NCBI GenBank assembly: GCA_045596285.1
Contig: JAZOCA010000133.1
Coordinates: 1 to 48,306 of the forward strand
Direction: 5' to 3'
Length of the DNA: 48,306 nt
Source of the DNA: HGM11416 sp045596285
GTDB lineage: Bacteria > Bacillota > Clostridia > Christensenellales > Borkfalkiaceae
The position numbers and the translations under genes are program-made. The notes beneath the pieces were generated by a model that was not told the origin of the DNA, did no database searches, and saw only the letters and a list, made by a program, of their open reading frames with translations. Below are positions 32,201 to 39,923 of the stretch, in pieces. Every line of letters starts with the position of its first letter. The first letter of the stretch is position 1.

Positions 32201-33718
32201 CTATATATCGAAAAGCAAGGCGCAAACGCAATTATGCCTTCTACTTCTTACGATATGAACTGGGCATCTTACGACAATTTCTTTACTAAGTATTTTAACG
32301 CAGGCAATCAATCACGCGGATCTATCGCATCACAAAAAGATTTCGCGTTTGAACTTAACGTAACTAAAGCAGGCTACTTCGTAATTTACTTAGGCGGTTA
32401 TCAAGCGACGGCAAAAGTTACCGTACGCGACCGCGCGGGCAATGCAAAAACGCTATTCCTTGGCAACATTGAAGAAACTTTTGCTAACCGAGTGATTATA
32501 GAAATACCCAAAGACGCAGTTGGAAAACTTTACGTAACCTACTCTGCAATGGGAACTACACCCGTTGGAACGGGCACTTCTACGTACTTATCATTACTTG
32601 CAGTAGTAGAAAGCAAACAAATCCCCGTTGAAGAAGAATACGACGGTAGCAAAGTTTCAGCAACGATACAGTCTACCGTAGACGTAAGCAAAGACGTTTG
32701 CTTAAGCGACGCGGGTAAAGACCTTGGCGAAGCAACTCTTGACTGGATGCAATTCGGCGACGACGGCGGTGTTTCACCCGTTCAAAAAATTAACGGCAAC
32801 ATAATTAGAAGCGCAGTATTTAGAAATCCCGGCATTTTCGGCGATTACAAAATAAGACTTTCTTACTACGACGGTTTTGAACTAGGCGCGCATACCGGCA
32901 CGACTAAAGGCACTTGCACTCCCGGTTTAATAACTTTAAATTTAGACGTAACGCCAGCAACCAAGCACGTAATACTTTATACCGGCACTTGGAAAGCGAC
33001 TAACACGGTTGACGTATACAACCGCGCCGGCGAACTTATAGCGCAAAGCCAACCCTTTAGCGCAGGCTCGAATGCAGTTAACAAAATAGTAACCATAGCT
33101 ATTGACGCAACCGAAAACGATTCGCTTATAATCTTCATACGCTCTTCAAACGAAGACGGCGGTAACGTATCTCTCGCAGGGGTTGCCGTAACGGGCGCAT
33201 ATACCGAAGAACAAAGCGCAACCTTAAACGCAAGCGCAACCGTAGCAAGCGGAGAATACGATTTAACTTCCGCTAAAGACTATAAACATATCGGTGCGCT
33301 AGAAGAAAAACAGGGTGCAAATCTAATAGGCGAAGTTCGTTACAATCAACTTTCCGTTTACGAAAACTTTGGCGCTGGTATTTCTTTCCAAGATGGCGAA
33401 AACGGTAGCGCAAACGGCTTAACTTCAGGGGTTGCCTTCGACTATAGTATAACCGAAGTTAAAGTTGATCAAAACACACAAGAAATAGTTCTTTACGCAA
33501 CCGTATTCCAAGCAACGGCGGGAATTACCGTTATAGATCAAAACGGCAGAACTCTTCTTACCTTAGATGCTTATACCGCAAGCGGAGCAGACGGAATGGT
33601 AAGCCTTGAAATACGCATAGCAGTAGAAAGCACGATAGCTCAAACGCTAACCGTAGTGTACTATAAAGGCGGTAGTGGCAGCGGTAACGCAGGTCTTGCA
33701 GCAATTGCAGTAAGATAA
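29273..33718 (+). CDS. Surface GH31 glycosidase lipoprotein with inserted PA14 domain and three C-terminal modules
   Basis: A 1481-residue lipoprotein (lipobox VIAC, Cys29; Ser/Asn-rich linker to about 60). GH31 enzymes cleave alpha-glucosidic, alpha-xylosidic and related bonds by retention. The nucleophile is likely Asp355 in LDYWWYDRNWS and the acid/base Asp432 in IQWTGDIGA; VIDTDWR (about 276-282) is the usual strand-3 motif. The YWWYDRNW form differs from the classical WNDMNE. A PA14 domain (about 600-720, LKAEYYNNNNWSG … FFADDRVIVYIDGK) interrupts the beta domain that resumes at RTVFIPDGTWIDVWTG. A DUF5110-like part (about 790-900) follows. Three modules (about 943-1120, 1124-1310, 1314-1481) resemble the A/B modules of the next protein. 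GGAGG supports the ATG at 29273. Confidence 0.9.
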   Translation: MKKSTLSRIVKILALTAIICALSAFVIACKPDVNSGNENSSSVKPNSSNSSSSTSAPEDEPTLEKGLTSILIGDVRIQLLSETLLRIEDRYEKGFEDRPSYIVQNREDWYVVDYEVVTEGNEKVIKTQSYHVHVANGATAKEVYVTYPDGRPLWNYDAGNSGSNVYLPSPSDELASWYFTDSRVIPSEYGYSSVDENLPLQGWDFNSDATDIFVFLPQGDYTQFCDDYVNLTGSSEMTPLQMLGYWDSRWYAYSSETALQQIKDYTDKGYSIDVLVIDTDWRVGASLGYQVNEALFPDMADFLEKCEELDIDIVFNDHPEPVQGTTNGLDKPEVDYRNKELTLLLSMGLDYWWYDRNWSVCLNSASPDISVYAFGMYAYQWITRDHLESITDLNEYAKRALIMGNVDGCLHGKWNYASDLSSHRYSIQWTGDIGADSTALAQEIYASVLGGAEVGLPYMSSDIGGHTQAVTNEMYVRWIQYGALSTICRVHCTTASYIGGQEGRMPWLFGETAEEVAKTYVGMRYRLLPLYYNLARENYDSGLPIMRRLDILYPDYVEASANDQYMLGDYLLVAPISEATVNEIIGADAFTHVENGQTLPGLKAEYYNNNNWSGTPSKTRTDKNINFDWQTSGPAGVGVGSDNFSVKWTGNVTIGNKPASLSFFADDRVIVYIDGKLVVNGTTYDTYYTTDQYPANSTHTIEVRYAEDGGGAHVYAYYVEQQDGPTLNSRTVFIPDGTWIDVWTGNRLVGPAIYTVEHTLTTSPLFVREGALIALAPDMKNTHEKDWSEMVLDVYPSANFSASTRLYEDDTETIAYQQGEYRTTDITMNYDDAKGAIIINIGEAQGAFSGKLAFEERTWKVRVHVNPGWGELFRVKVNGETIKNLALQAKDKNASPFAFSGGSPDGDVYTFSFSGAVYASYQIELYYDSAVQSEINEEYDRSQIDFNLSVDKAGSSINLDQEGITDWITYGEENADLYIEKQGANAIMPSTSYDMNWASYDNFFTKYFNAGNQSRGSIASQKDFAFELNVTKAGYFVIYLGGYQATAKVTVRDRAGNAKTLFLGNIEETFANRVIIEIPKDAVGKLYVTYSAMGTTPVGTGTSTYLSLLAVVESKQIPVEEEYDGSKVSATIQSTVDVSKDVCLSDAGKDLGEATLDWMQFGDDGGVSPVQKINGNIIRSAVFRNPGIFGDYKIRLSYYDGFELGAHTGTTKGTCTPGLITLNLDVTPATKHVILYTGTWKATNTVDVYNRAGELIAQSQPFSAGSNAVNKIVTIAIDATENDSLIIFIRSSNEDGGNVSLAGVAVTGAYTEEQSATLNASATVASGEYDLTSAKDYKHIGALEEKQGANLIGEVRYNQLSVYENFGAGISFQDGENGSANGLTSGVAFDYSITEVKVDQNTQEIVLYATVFQATAGITVIDQNGRTLLTLDAYTASGADGMVSLEIRIAVESTIAQTLTVVYYKGGSGSGNAGLAAIAVR

Positions 33719-33746
33719 AACCACTAAATTATAACCAAAACTCTAT

Positions 33747-33779
33747 AGCCACGCACGCTCTAAGCCCGCGCGCGTGGCT
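33747..33779 (+). other. Intercistronic hairpin between the two giant lipoprotein genes
   Basis: AGCCACGC pairs with GCGTGGCT around a GC-rich loop; a second small stem TAGGC/GCCTA lies nearer the next gene. No T tract follows, so read-through is likely and it may act as an mRNA-stability element. Confidence 0.5.
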
Positions 33780-33860
33780 CAAACGCTTTTATGAAGATAT
33801 AGCGGAGATTAAATCAAAAAAATAATAGGCTTTTAGCCTAAAAAATAAGGGGATTTTTCT

Positions 33861-36800
33861 ATGAAAAAATTCAAAAAACTTGCAACATTGTTACTCACAA
33901 TCGCAATCATTTGCGGAGTAACCGCTTGTCTACCCGATCTTTCGAAGTTGCCAAGCAGTGAAACGTCAGGTGGCGATAGCAGCAGTTTCGTTGAAGAAAA
34001 CTATGAATACTCAATTAGCCTTACGGCGTTCGCGATTGACGTAGGTCAAAACAAAACCTTAAGAGTTTTCGTTGAACCCGAAAAGGAAATCGAAGTCGTA
34101 TGGTCTTCTGCAGACGATCAAATAGCAACCGTAACTCAAGAAGGCGAAGTAACCGGCGTAGCGGAAGGCGTTACCTTAATAACCGCCACCGTAGACGGAC
34201 ACACTCTCGACTGCGAAGTAACCGTTAACGCTCTTCCCATAGTTTACGAATATTCACTTGATAAAACAAGCGAACAGTTAACTATAGGCGACGAATTACA
34301 ACTAAACGTTATTTCTACACCCGCAAACGAACAAATGCCCATAATTACTTGGAGTTCTACCGCTAATAGCGTTGCTACGGTAGAAGGCGGTTTAGTTAAA
34401 GCGGTTGGCGTTGGTAGCGCGACTATCACGGCAATGGTAGAAGGAAACGCATTAACCTGCGAAATCACAGTAGATTCACCCGTAAAAGCAACCGCGACGA
34501 TTGCAGAACGCGAAAGCGCAAACATTACAGATAACCACGAAACTTACGATACTTTATACTGGGAACACTACTCTGGCGCAGGCGAAAGAAGCAAACTGTT
34601 TGCACTTAAAGATTACGTTACCACTAACGTTCTTGACCTTTGCGCAAATCAGTTCGGCGATTACAAGATTCCCCTATCTTATAACGACGGCACGGTAAAC
34701 CTTGCATATGAAAGAAATACCAACGGCGTACATACCCCCGGCGGTCAAGATGCAACCATTGAATTCAACGTTGCAATTGATGAAAACGTAAAAGCAATTC
34801 GCGTATACGTAGGCGTATGGAATGCAACTAACACAGTAACCTTAGAATGGAACGGCGTAGCGATTGCAACCGCAGAAGCAATTATTGCAGGCGGAGATTC
34901 ACTTGCAAGAGAAGTGACATTCGTAATAGACGAAATCGCACCCGAAATTAGCCAACTTACAGTAAAAGTAACCGCTTCTAACGTAAACGGCGGTAACGTA
35001 TCAGCCCCCGCTATAGTAATACTCGGCAACGAAGTAAGAGAAGCAAGCGACGTAACCTTAGTTTACAACAAAGAAGAAATGCCTTCTTTCAGCGGAGATC
35101 CTTCTAACGACTATTTCTTAACCGAACTTGGCACGCAAGACTGGATTTACCTTAACAAACACGAAATCGAAAGAAAGAACGGCGGAAACATGATTTTAGT
35201 TGACAGCTTAGAAGTTGAAGGCAACAACTCTTTCGACGATTACAAGGGAACTTTCTCTTGGACGGACGGAACGATAAACGCTCTTTCTTCAGGAATCAAC
35301 AACGACGGTCAGTTTGGTTCATGGGCAACAATTCAAACCAAGATAGACGCTTTAACAAACCACGTATACTTCTGGGTTGGCGGTTATTCATCTACCTACT
35401 ACTTTGAAGTTTACGATTCAAAGGGAAATCTTTTAGTAAGTGAACTTCTTCATGAAGAAGAAGGCGGTGTAACCCATTCTTACATGATAGACCTTGAAGT
35501 AAGCGTAGCGGGCGAAGAAACCCTTATGCTTAACATTTACAGAACAGGCGGCGCAAACTGTTCAGTAGCCGCTTTAGCAGTTCATAAAGAAGTAGAATAT
35601 TCATACTCTTTAAAACAATCAGAAATAGAACTTCAAGCAAAAACCACTTGGGAAAAACTTGAAGTAGTAGCAACTCCAGACAGAAGATATCAAGTATCTT
35701 TCCAAAGCAATAACGAAGAAATCGCAACGGTAGACGCAAACGGCGTTATCACGGGTGTAGCGGAAGGCGAAACCACCGTTAACGTTTTAATTGACGGCAA
35801 AGACGTAGGCTTAACTGCAACAGTAAAAGTTACCCCCGCTCCCATTGAATACACCTATGAACTTACCGAAAGCATTACTTTATCACCCGGTCAAGAACAC
35901 ACTTTAGAAGTAGTTATCACTCCCGCTCCTATCGAAGCACCCGCTGTTGAATGGAGTAGTAATTATCCCGATATAGTAGAAGTAGAAAATGGCAAATTAA
36001 CGGCTAAACAAGATGGTGAAGCAACCATTACCGCAGTTGTAGAAGGTCATACCCTAACTTGCATAGTAACCGTTAAAACCGCTGTAACCGCAACCGTAGT
36101 TACCACTGCAGAAAATCCCTATGAAGTAAGCCTTACCGATAACGACGCTACTTTAGAAACGATTTACTGGGAACACTACGCAGGCGGAGATACCCACGCT
36201 TCAAGAAATGGCGAAGATATTATCACCGCAACACCCGCAGGTTCTTACTTTGGCGATTTCGGAATTAGATTCGTATGGTTAGACGGTACTGATGCAAAAC
36301 GCGTTGGCAACCACAACCGCGAAGGTAGCCATACTACAGGCGCGCACGTTGCAGAAGCGCAAATTGCAGTTAACAAAAACGTTAAAGCAATCCGCGTATA
36401 CGCAGGCGCATGGAGAGCAACCAACACCCTATCGTTAATCTACAACGGAATGGTTCTTGCAACCAGCGATTCTTTCACCGCAGACTGGACGTCTACAGCA
36501 AGAGAAATAACCTTTAATTTAGATGTAAAAGAAGCGATAACCTTAACTTTAAGAGTAGAAGGTAGCAACGTAGAAGGTAACGTATCTCTAAACGCAATAG
36601 TAGTTCTTGGCGACGCTCAAAAAGAAGCACCCGTAGCAAGCGTAACACTTGAAAAGACTTCACTTATCATACCCGAAGGTCAAAGAAAAGATATCAATCT
36701 TACCCAAATCGGCGACCTTGACTGGTTCGTTCCCGAAACTAACCTTGTAGACGGCGATCCTTACGATATAGATGAAAAGAACGGCGCAAATTATATTGAT

Positions 36801-38819
36801 TCAAGTTCTTTCGCAATGAGTTCTTACAACTGGTATGGCGACTTCGGTTACGATAGAGTATTCTTCAACTGGTCAGACGGTACTAACTTCCCCGAAATCG
36901 GAACGGATAGAGACCGTAACGACGGACGTTGGGGCGCTATATCTACAGTAAGCACCAAAGTAGACGCAAGCGTTAAACACGTTTACTTATGGACTAGCGG
37001 TTGGAACTGCTCTTACACAATTGCAGTTTTAGATGGCAAGGGCAATATCATATTTAGCGAAGAAGTAGTTCACGCTCAAGGCAATAACCAACCTTTCGAA
37101 CTCAACTTTGCAGTAAACAGCGCATTAGAAGAAAATCTTACCTTCGTTCTTTACGGAACGTCAAGCGATAACTGCTCTATCTTAGCAATGGCAGTAAGCG
37201 CTAAAGCAGATTTTGATTATAGCGCAAATATTAGCGAAATAACCTTATTCGAACAAGAAACCGCTTTGTTTACGGTAACGGCTTCACCTGTAAAAGAATT
37301 ATTCGTTGAATATTCTTCAAACGCAAACGACGTTGCTACCGTAGATAATAACGGCGTTATTACCGCTGTAAGCGCAGGTAACGCAGTTATAACCGCTTTA
37401 GTAGACGGAGTTACCCTAACCTGTAACGTAACCGTTGAAGAAAGACCTGTTGAATACACTTATACCCTAAACGCAAACCAAAAAGAACTTACCGTAAACG
37501 GTACTTTCCAACTTGAAGTTAGCGTATCTCCTTCTAAAGAATTTACCGCAAGTTTCACCTCTTTAAACGACGGTATTGTAGAAGTAGATGCAAACGGCCT
37601 TATCACCGCTAAAGCAGACGGCGTTGTAAACGTAGACGTATTAGTAGAAGGGTTTGTTATTGCAACCTGCCAAATAACCGTTAAAACTTACGTAACGGCT
37701 GGCGAAATTACCGTTGCTAATGGAGACGGTCAAACCGTAGAACTAGGCAACCTTGCAAACGGAAACACTCTTTACTGGGAACGTTACAGAGATAATAAAG
37801 AAGTAGTTGCTATGATGAACGCAACCGACCTTATTCTTTCTAACACAATGGTAGATAACGGTGGCGGATTTGGTGACTATAAAGCGCAAATCAACTGGAT
37901 TAACGGTAATAGCATCACTTCTTGGATAGGAAATACTTCAGGCCTTTGCTTCGGCGGTCAAACGGTTGTAACCGTTAAAGTAAATCCCGCAGTTAAACAA
38001 ATTGTAGTTTACACGGGCGCGTGGAATGCTACCGTTTACGCTCAAATTTTATTAGGCGAAACGGTTATCGCTACCAGCGAAACTTGGGAAGCAGGCGGAT
38101 CAGGTATTGCAAGATTCGTAACCTTTAACCTAACCGTTAAAGAAGAATGTACTCTTACGCTAACCCTTAACCCCACAAGTTCTGCAGGCGGTAACGCAAG
38201 TTTAACCGCAATCGCATTGATGGGCGATAAACCCGATACAACCACCGCTTTAACCCTAACAAAAGAACAACTCCCCGCAGAATTCGTAACCGTTGAAGAT
38301 AAATCACAACCTTCCGTTTCTTACAACTTAACAACCTTGGGAACAATCGACTGGTTCTACACCAACTTCGAAAACCAAGGAACGGATGAAAAGGCAGACG
38401 GTACGGCAATAGATTCTTCTTCACTTAAGTGGGACGGTGGCGGAAAGTTCTGGGATTATAAGGCAATCTTTACCTTCTCTAACGGAACGAAATGGAACAC
38501 CACCGCTGGCAACGATAAAGATAGCGACGTAACTTACGGTACGAATAACGGTGTATGTGGCGCATGGGCGCAAATTGCAATTAACGTAGACCAAAACACC
38601 CAAAACGTTCATCTTTTCGTTGGCGGTTATCAAAGCACTTATTACGTAATGGCAATAGATTCTAACGGTACTATGATATACCACGAAATGCTTAACGAAG
38701 GAACTTCTGCTTACCACCTTGATTTTGCGGTTAACGCAACTCAAGCCGAAGCAATCACTTTCGTAGTATACAGAACTACCGGCAACAACTGTTCAATTGC
38801 AGCGGTAGCAGTTGCATAA
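33861..38819 (+). CDS. Giant non-catalytic lipoprotein, three Big2-Big2-A-B super-repeats
   Basis: A 1652-residue lipoprotein (lipobox VTAC, Cys23). The mature chain is three tandem units of about 535 residues (about 47-577, 578-1114, 1115-1652). Each begins with two Big2-type bacterial Ig domains (pattern: SS…IATV…G.VTGVAEG…ITA.VDG..L.C.VTV), then module A (YWEHY … VKAIRVYVGAWNATNT … ARE.TF … GGN.S..AI..LG), then module B (DWFY … EKNGG..I … SDGT … HVYLWVGGY.STYY … NCSIAA.AV). I find no catalytic motif, no sortase signal and no transmembrane segment besides the signal peptide. A and B recur at the C-terminus of the upstream GH31 enzyme, so a glycan-binding scaffold role is likely (inference). 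AAGGGG precedes the ATG; 142 bases separate it from the GH31 gene. Confidence 0.85.
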   Translation: MKKFKKLATLLLTIAIICGVTACLPDLSKLPSSETSGGDSSSFVEENYEYSISLTAFAIDVGQNKTLRVFVEPEKEIEVVWSSADDQIATVTQEGEVTGVAEGVTLITATVDGHTLDCEVTVNALPIVYEYSLDKTSEQLTIGDELQLNVISTPANEQMPIITWSSTANSVATVEGGLVKAVGVGSATITAMVEGNALTCEITVDSPVKATATIAERESANITDNHETYDTLYWEHYSGAGERSKLFALKDYVTTNVLDLCANQFGDYKIPLSYNDGTVNLAYERNTNGVHTPGGQDATIEFNVAIDENVKAIRVYVGVWNATNTVTLEWNGVAIATAEAIIAGGDSLAREVTFVIDEIAPEISQLTVKVTASNVNGGNVSAPAIVILGNEVREASDVTLVYNKEEMPSFSGDPSNDYFLTELGTQDWIYLNKHEIERKNGGNMILVDSLEVEGNNSFDDYKGTFSWTDGTINALSSGINNDGQFGSWATIQTKIDALTNHVYFWVGGYSSTYYFEVYDSKGNLLVSELLHEEEGGVTHSYMIDLEVSVAGEETLMLNIYRTGGANCSVAALAVHKEVEYSYSLKQSEIELQAKTTWEKLEVVATPDRRYQVSFQSNNEEIATVDANGVITGVAEGETTVNVLIDGKDVGLTATVKVTPAPIEYTYELTESITLSPGQEHTLEVVITPAPIEAPAVEWSSNYPDIVEVENGKLTAKQDGEATITAVVEGHTLTCIVTVKTAVTATVVTTAENPYEVSLTDNDATLETIYWEHYAGGDTHASRNGEDIITATPAGSYFGDFGIRFVWLDGTDAKRVGNHNREGSHTTGAHVAEAQIAVNKNVKAIRVYAGAWRATNTLSLIYNGMVLATSDSFTADWTSTAREITFNLDVKEAITLTLRVEGSNVEGNVSLNAIVVLGDAQKEAPVASVTLEKTSLIIPEGQRKDINLTQIGDLDWFVPETNLVDGDPYDIDEKNGANYIDSSSFAMSSYNWYGDFGYDRVFFNWSDGTNFPEIGTDRDRNDGRWGAISTVSTKVDASVKHVYLWTSGWNCSYTIAVLDGKGNIIFSEEVVHAQGNNQPFELNFAVNSALEENLTFVLYGTSSDNCSILAMAVSAKADFDYSANISEITLFEQETALFTVTASPVKELFVEYSSNANDVATVDNNGVITAVSAGNAVITALVDGVTLTCNVTVEERPVEYTYTLNANQKELTVNGTFQLEVSVSPSKEFTASFTSLNDGIVEVDANGLITAKADGVVNVDVLVEGFVIATCQITVKTYVTAGEITVANGDGQTVELGNLANGNTLYWERYRDNKEVVAMMNATDLILSNTMVDNGGGFGDYKAQINWINGNSITSWIGNTSGLCFGGQTVVTVKVNPAVKQIVVYTGAWNATVYAQILLGETVIATSETWEAGGSGIARFVTFNLTVKEECTLTLTLNPTSSAGGNASLTAIALMGDKPDTTTALTLTKEQLPAEFVTVEDKSQPSVSYNLTTLGTIDWFYTNFENQGTDEKADGTAIDSSSLKWDGGGKFWDYKAIFTFSNGTKWNTTAGNDKDSDVTYGTNNGVCGAWAQIAINVDQNTQNVHLFVGGYQSTYYVMAIDSNGTMIYHEMLNEGTSAYHLDFAVNATQAEAITFVVYRTTGNNCSIAAVAVA
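34000..38816 (+). repeat. Threefold coding super-repeat
   Basis: Units at about 34000-35590, 35591-37205 and 37206-38816, each encoding Big2-Big2-A-B. The units are well diverged at the DNA level, unlike the recent duplication at 18922-19958, so this architecture is old. Confidence 0.75.
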
Positions 38820-38855
38820 AGCACTTGCGTTTTATACTACTATAATCATAACCAA

Positions 38856-38894
38856 AAAAGAGTTTAAGCACTTTGCTTAAACTCTTTTATTTTT
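38856..38894. terminator. Terminator of the giant lipoprotein gene
   Basis: AAAAGAGTTTAAGCA (38856-38870) pairs over 15 bp with TGCTTAAACTCTTTT (38874-38888), followed by a T-rich tract. It also sits after the convergent GDPD gene. Confidence 0.9.
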
Positions 38895-38916
38895 ATTTAT
38901 TTGTTAAAAAACCACC

Positions 38917-38930
38917 CTATAACGCGATTA
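38917..38930 (+). repeat. Interspersed hairpin element, copy 9
   Basis: Core CTATAACGCGATTA, with A6 upstream and ACATTTT downstream. Its last three bases are the complement of the GDPD stop codon, so the element overlaps the gene end. Confidence 0.75.
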
Positions 38931-39653
38931 ACAACATTTTGGGTTCACGTTTTCAAAAACGTAGTTAACTTTTAATTCTTTTGCTTTTAAAAGATTTTCT
39001 TGCGTTCTTACCGTCCAACAAACGGTGGGAATTTTTTTGTTTATAGGCATAAGGTCTATTAAATAGTTGATATAATCTGGCTTAAGTAAAAAGTTAAAGG
39101 GCATATACTTTACCACTACGTACTGTATAAATGGAAGTTCTCCCTTTTTGGCAACACCGCCAAGTTGCCCGCGCAAATAATCGGGTGCGTATTTTTTAAC
39201 TTTTAACATTACGAAAGGATCAAAAGACTGCACCACAAACTCCCCTTTATAATCTTTAAGCGCATCTGTAGTCATCTTTGCTATATCGTAATTCTTACTT
39301 CTTTGGCGTTTAATTTCTATCATCAAAGGAACTTGGCCGTTCACGAGTTTTAAAAACTCTTCAAAAGTGGGAATATAGTCTTGAGAGTTTAAAATTTTTA
39401 AGTGTTTAAGTTCTTCATAGGTAAAATCGTTAATATAGCCATCCACCCCGGTAACGCGCTTTAAACTATCGTCGTGAAAGCAAACCAAAACTCCGTCTTT
39501 CGTAAGTTGCACGTCCATTTCTATGGGATAACCGTGCTCTACGGCGCTTTTGTATGCGCTTAAAGAATTTTCACCGCAACTTTCGCCGTGTAATCCCCTA
39601 TGCGCCACGGGGGTAGTTAAAACCCAACTTTCTGCATTTAATCTTCCTTTCAT
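38928..39653 (-). CDS. Glycerophosphodiester phosphodiesterase
   Basis: A 241-residue protein that hydrolyses glycerophosphodiesters to glycerol-3-phosphate and an alcohol. GDPD-fold motifs are clear: VAHRGLHGESCGENSLSAYKSAVEHGYPIEMDVQLTKDGVLVCFHDDSLKRVTG (about 16-70) contains the HR…E…E-x-D…HD metal and catalytic set, and MIEIKR (about 112) supplies another acid. No signal peptide, so cytosolic. AAAGGGTG is upstream of the ATG and a promoter lies at 39698-39726. A single-gene unit divergent from lepA. Confidence 0.93.
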   Translation of the reverse strand: MKGRLNAESWVLTTPVAHRGLHGESCGENSLSAYKSAVEHGYPIEMDVQLTKDGVLVCFHDDSLKRVTGVDGYINDFTYEELKHLKILNSQDYIPTFEEFLKLVNGQVPLMIEIKRQRSKNYDIAKMTTDALKDYKGEFVVQSFDPFVMLKVKKYAPDYLRGQLGGVAKKGELPFIQYVVVKYMPFNFLLKPDYINYLIDLMPINKKIPTVCWTVRTQENLLKAKELKVNYVFENVNPKCC

Positions 39654-39697
39654 AATTGCACCCTTTTAGCCTATTGCTGTAGTTTTCGCTATTACAA

Positions 39698-39726
39698 ATT
39701 ATACCATTATAAGCGGTTAAATGCAA
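39698..39726 (-). promoter_or_regulatory. Promoter of the GDPD gene
   Basis: On the minus strand: TTGCAT (39726-39721), a 17-base spacer, TATAAT (39703-39698). Confidence 0.65.
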
Positions 39727-39840
39727 TTCATTTAGCCCATTTAATTTTTTAAATTTTCAACAAAACACCCTTTTCTATAAAAAATATAGCGCGAAAAACT
39801 TTTGCAATAACCAAAGGGCATAAAAAATGCCTTTAAGTGC

Positions 39841-39869
39841 TTGATTATTTTTATAAAAAATTGTATAAT
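39841..39869 (+). promoter_or_regulatory. Promoter of lepA
   Basis: TTGATT (39841-39846), a 17-base spacer, TATAAT (39864-39869); start near 39876, giving a leader of about 48 bases. Confidence 0.75.
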
Positions 39870-39923
39870 GTAAGTTAATTAATTTACTCGTTTTGCCCAA
39901 AAAAGCAAAACAAAGGGAATTTT

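Noticed and set aside
33741..33756. Possible twelfth copy of the hairpin element (CTATAGCCACGCACG)
   Set aside because: It shares only CTATAG and lacks the CGRTTA half; it belongs to the separate AGCCACGC/GCGTGGCT stem.
39668..39695. Degenerate element copy upstream of GDPD (GCCTATTGCTGTAG)
   Set aside because: Too few core matches; the bases belong to the GDPD leader just downstream of its promoter.
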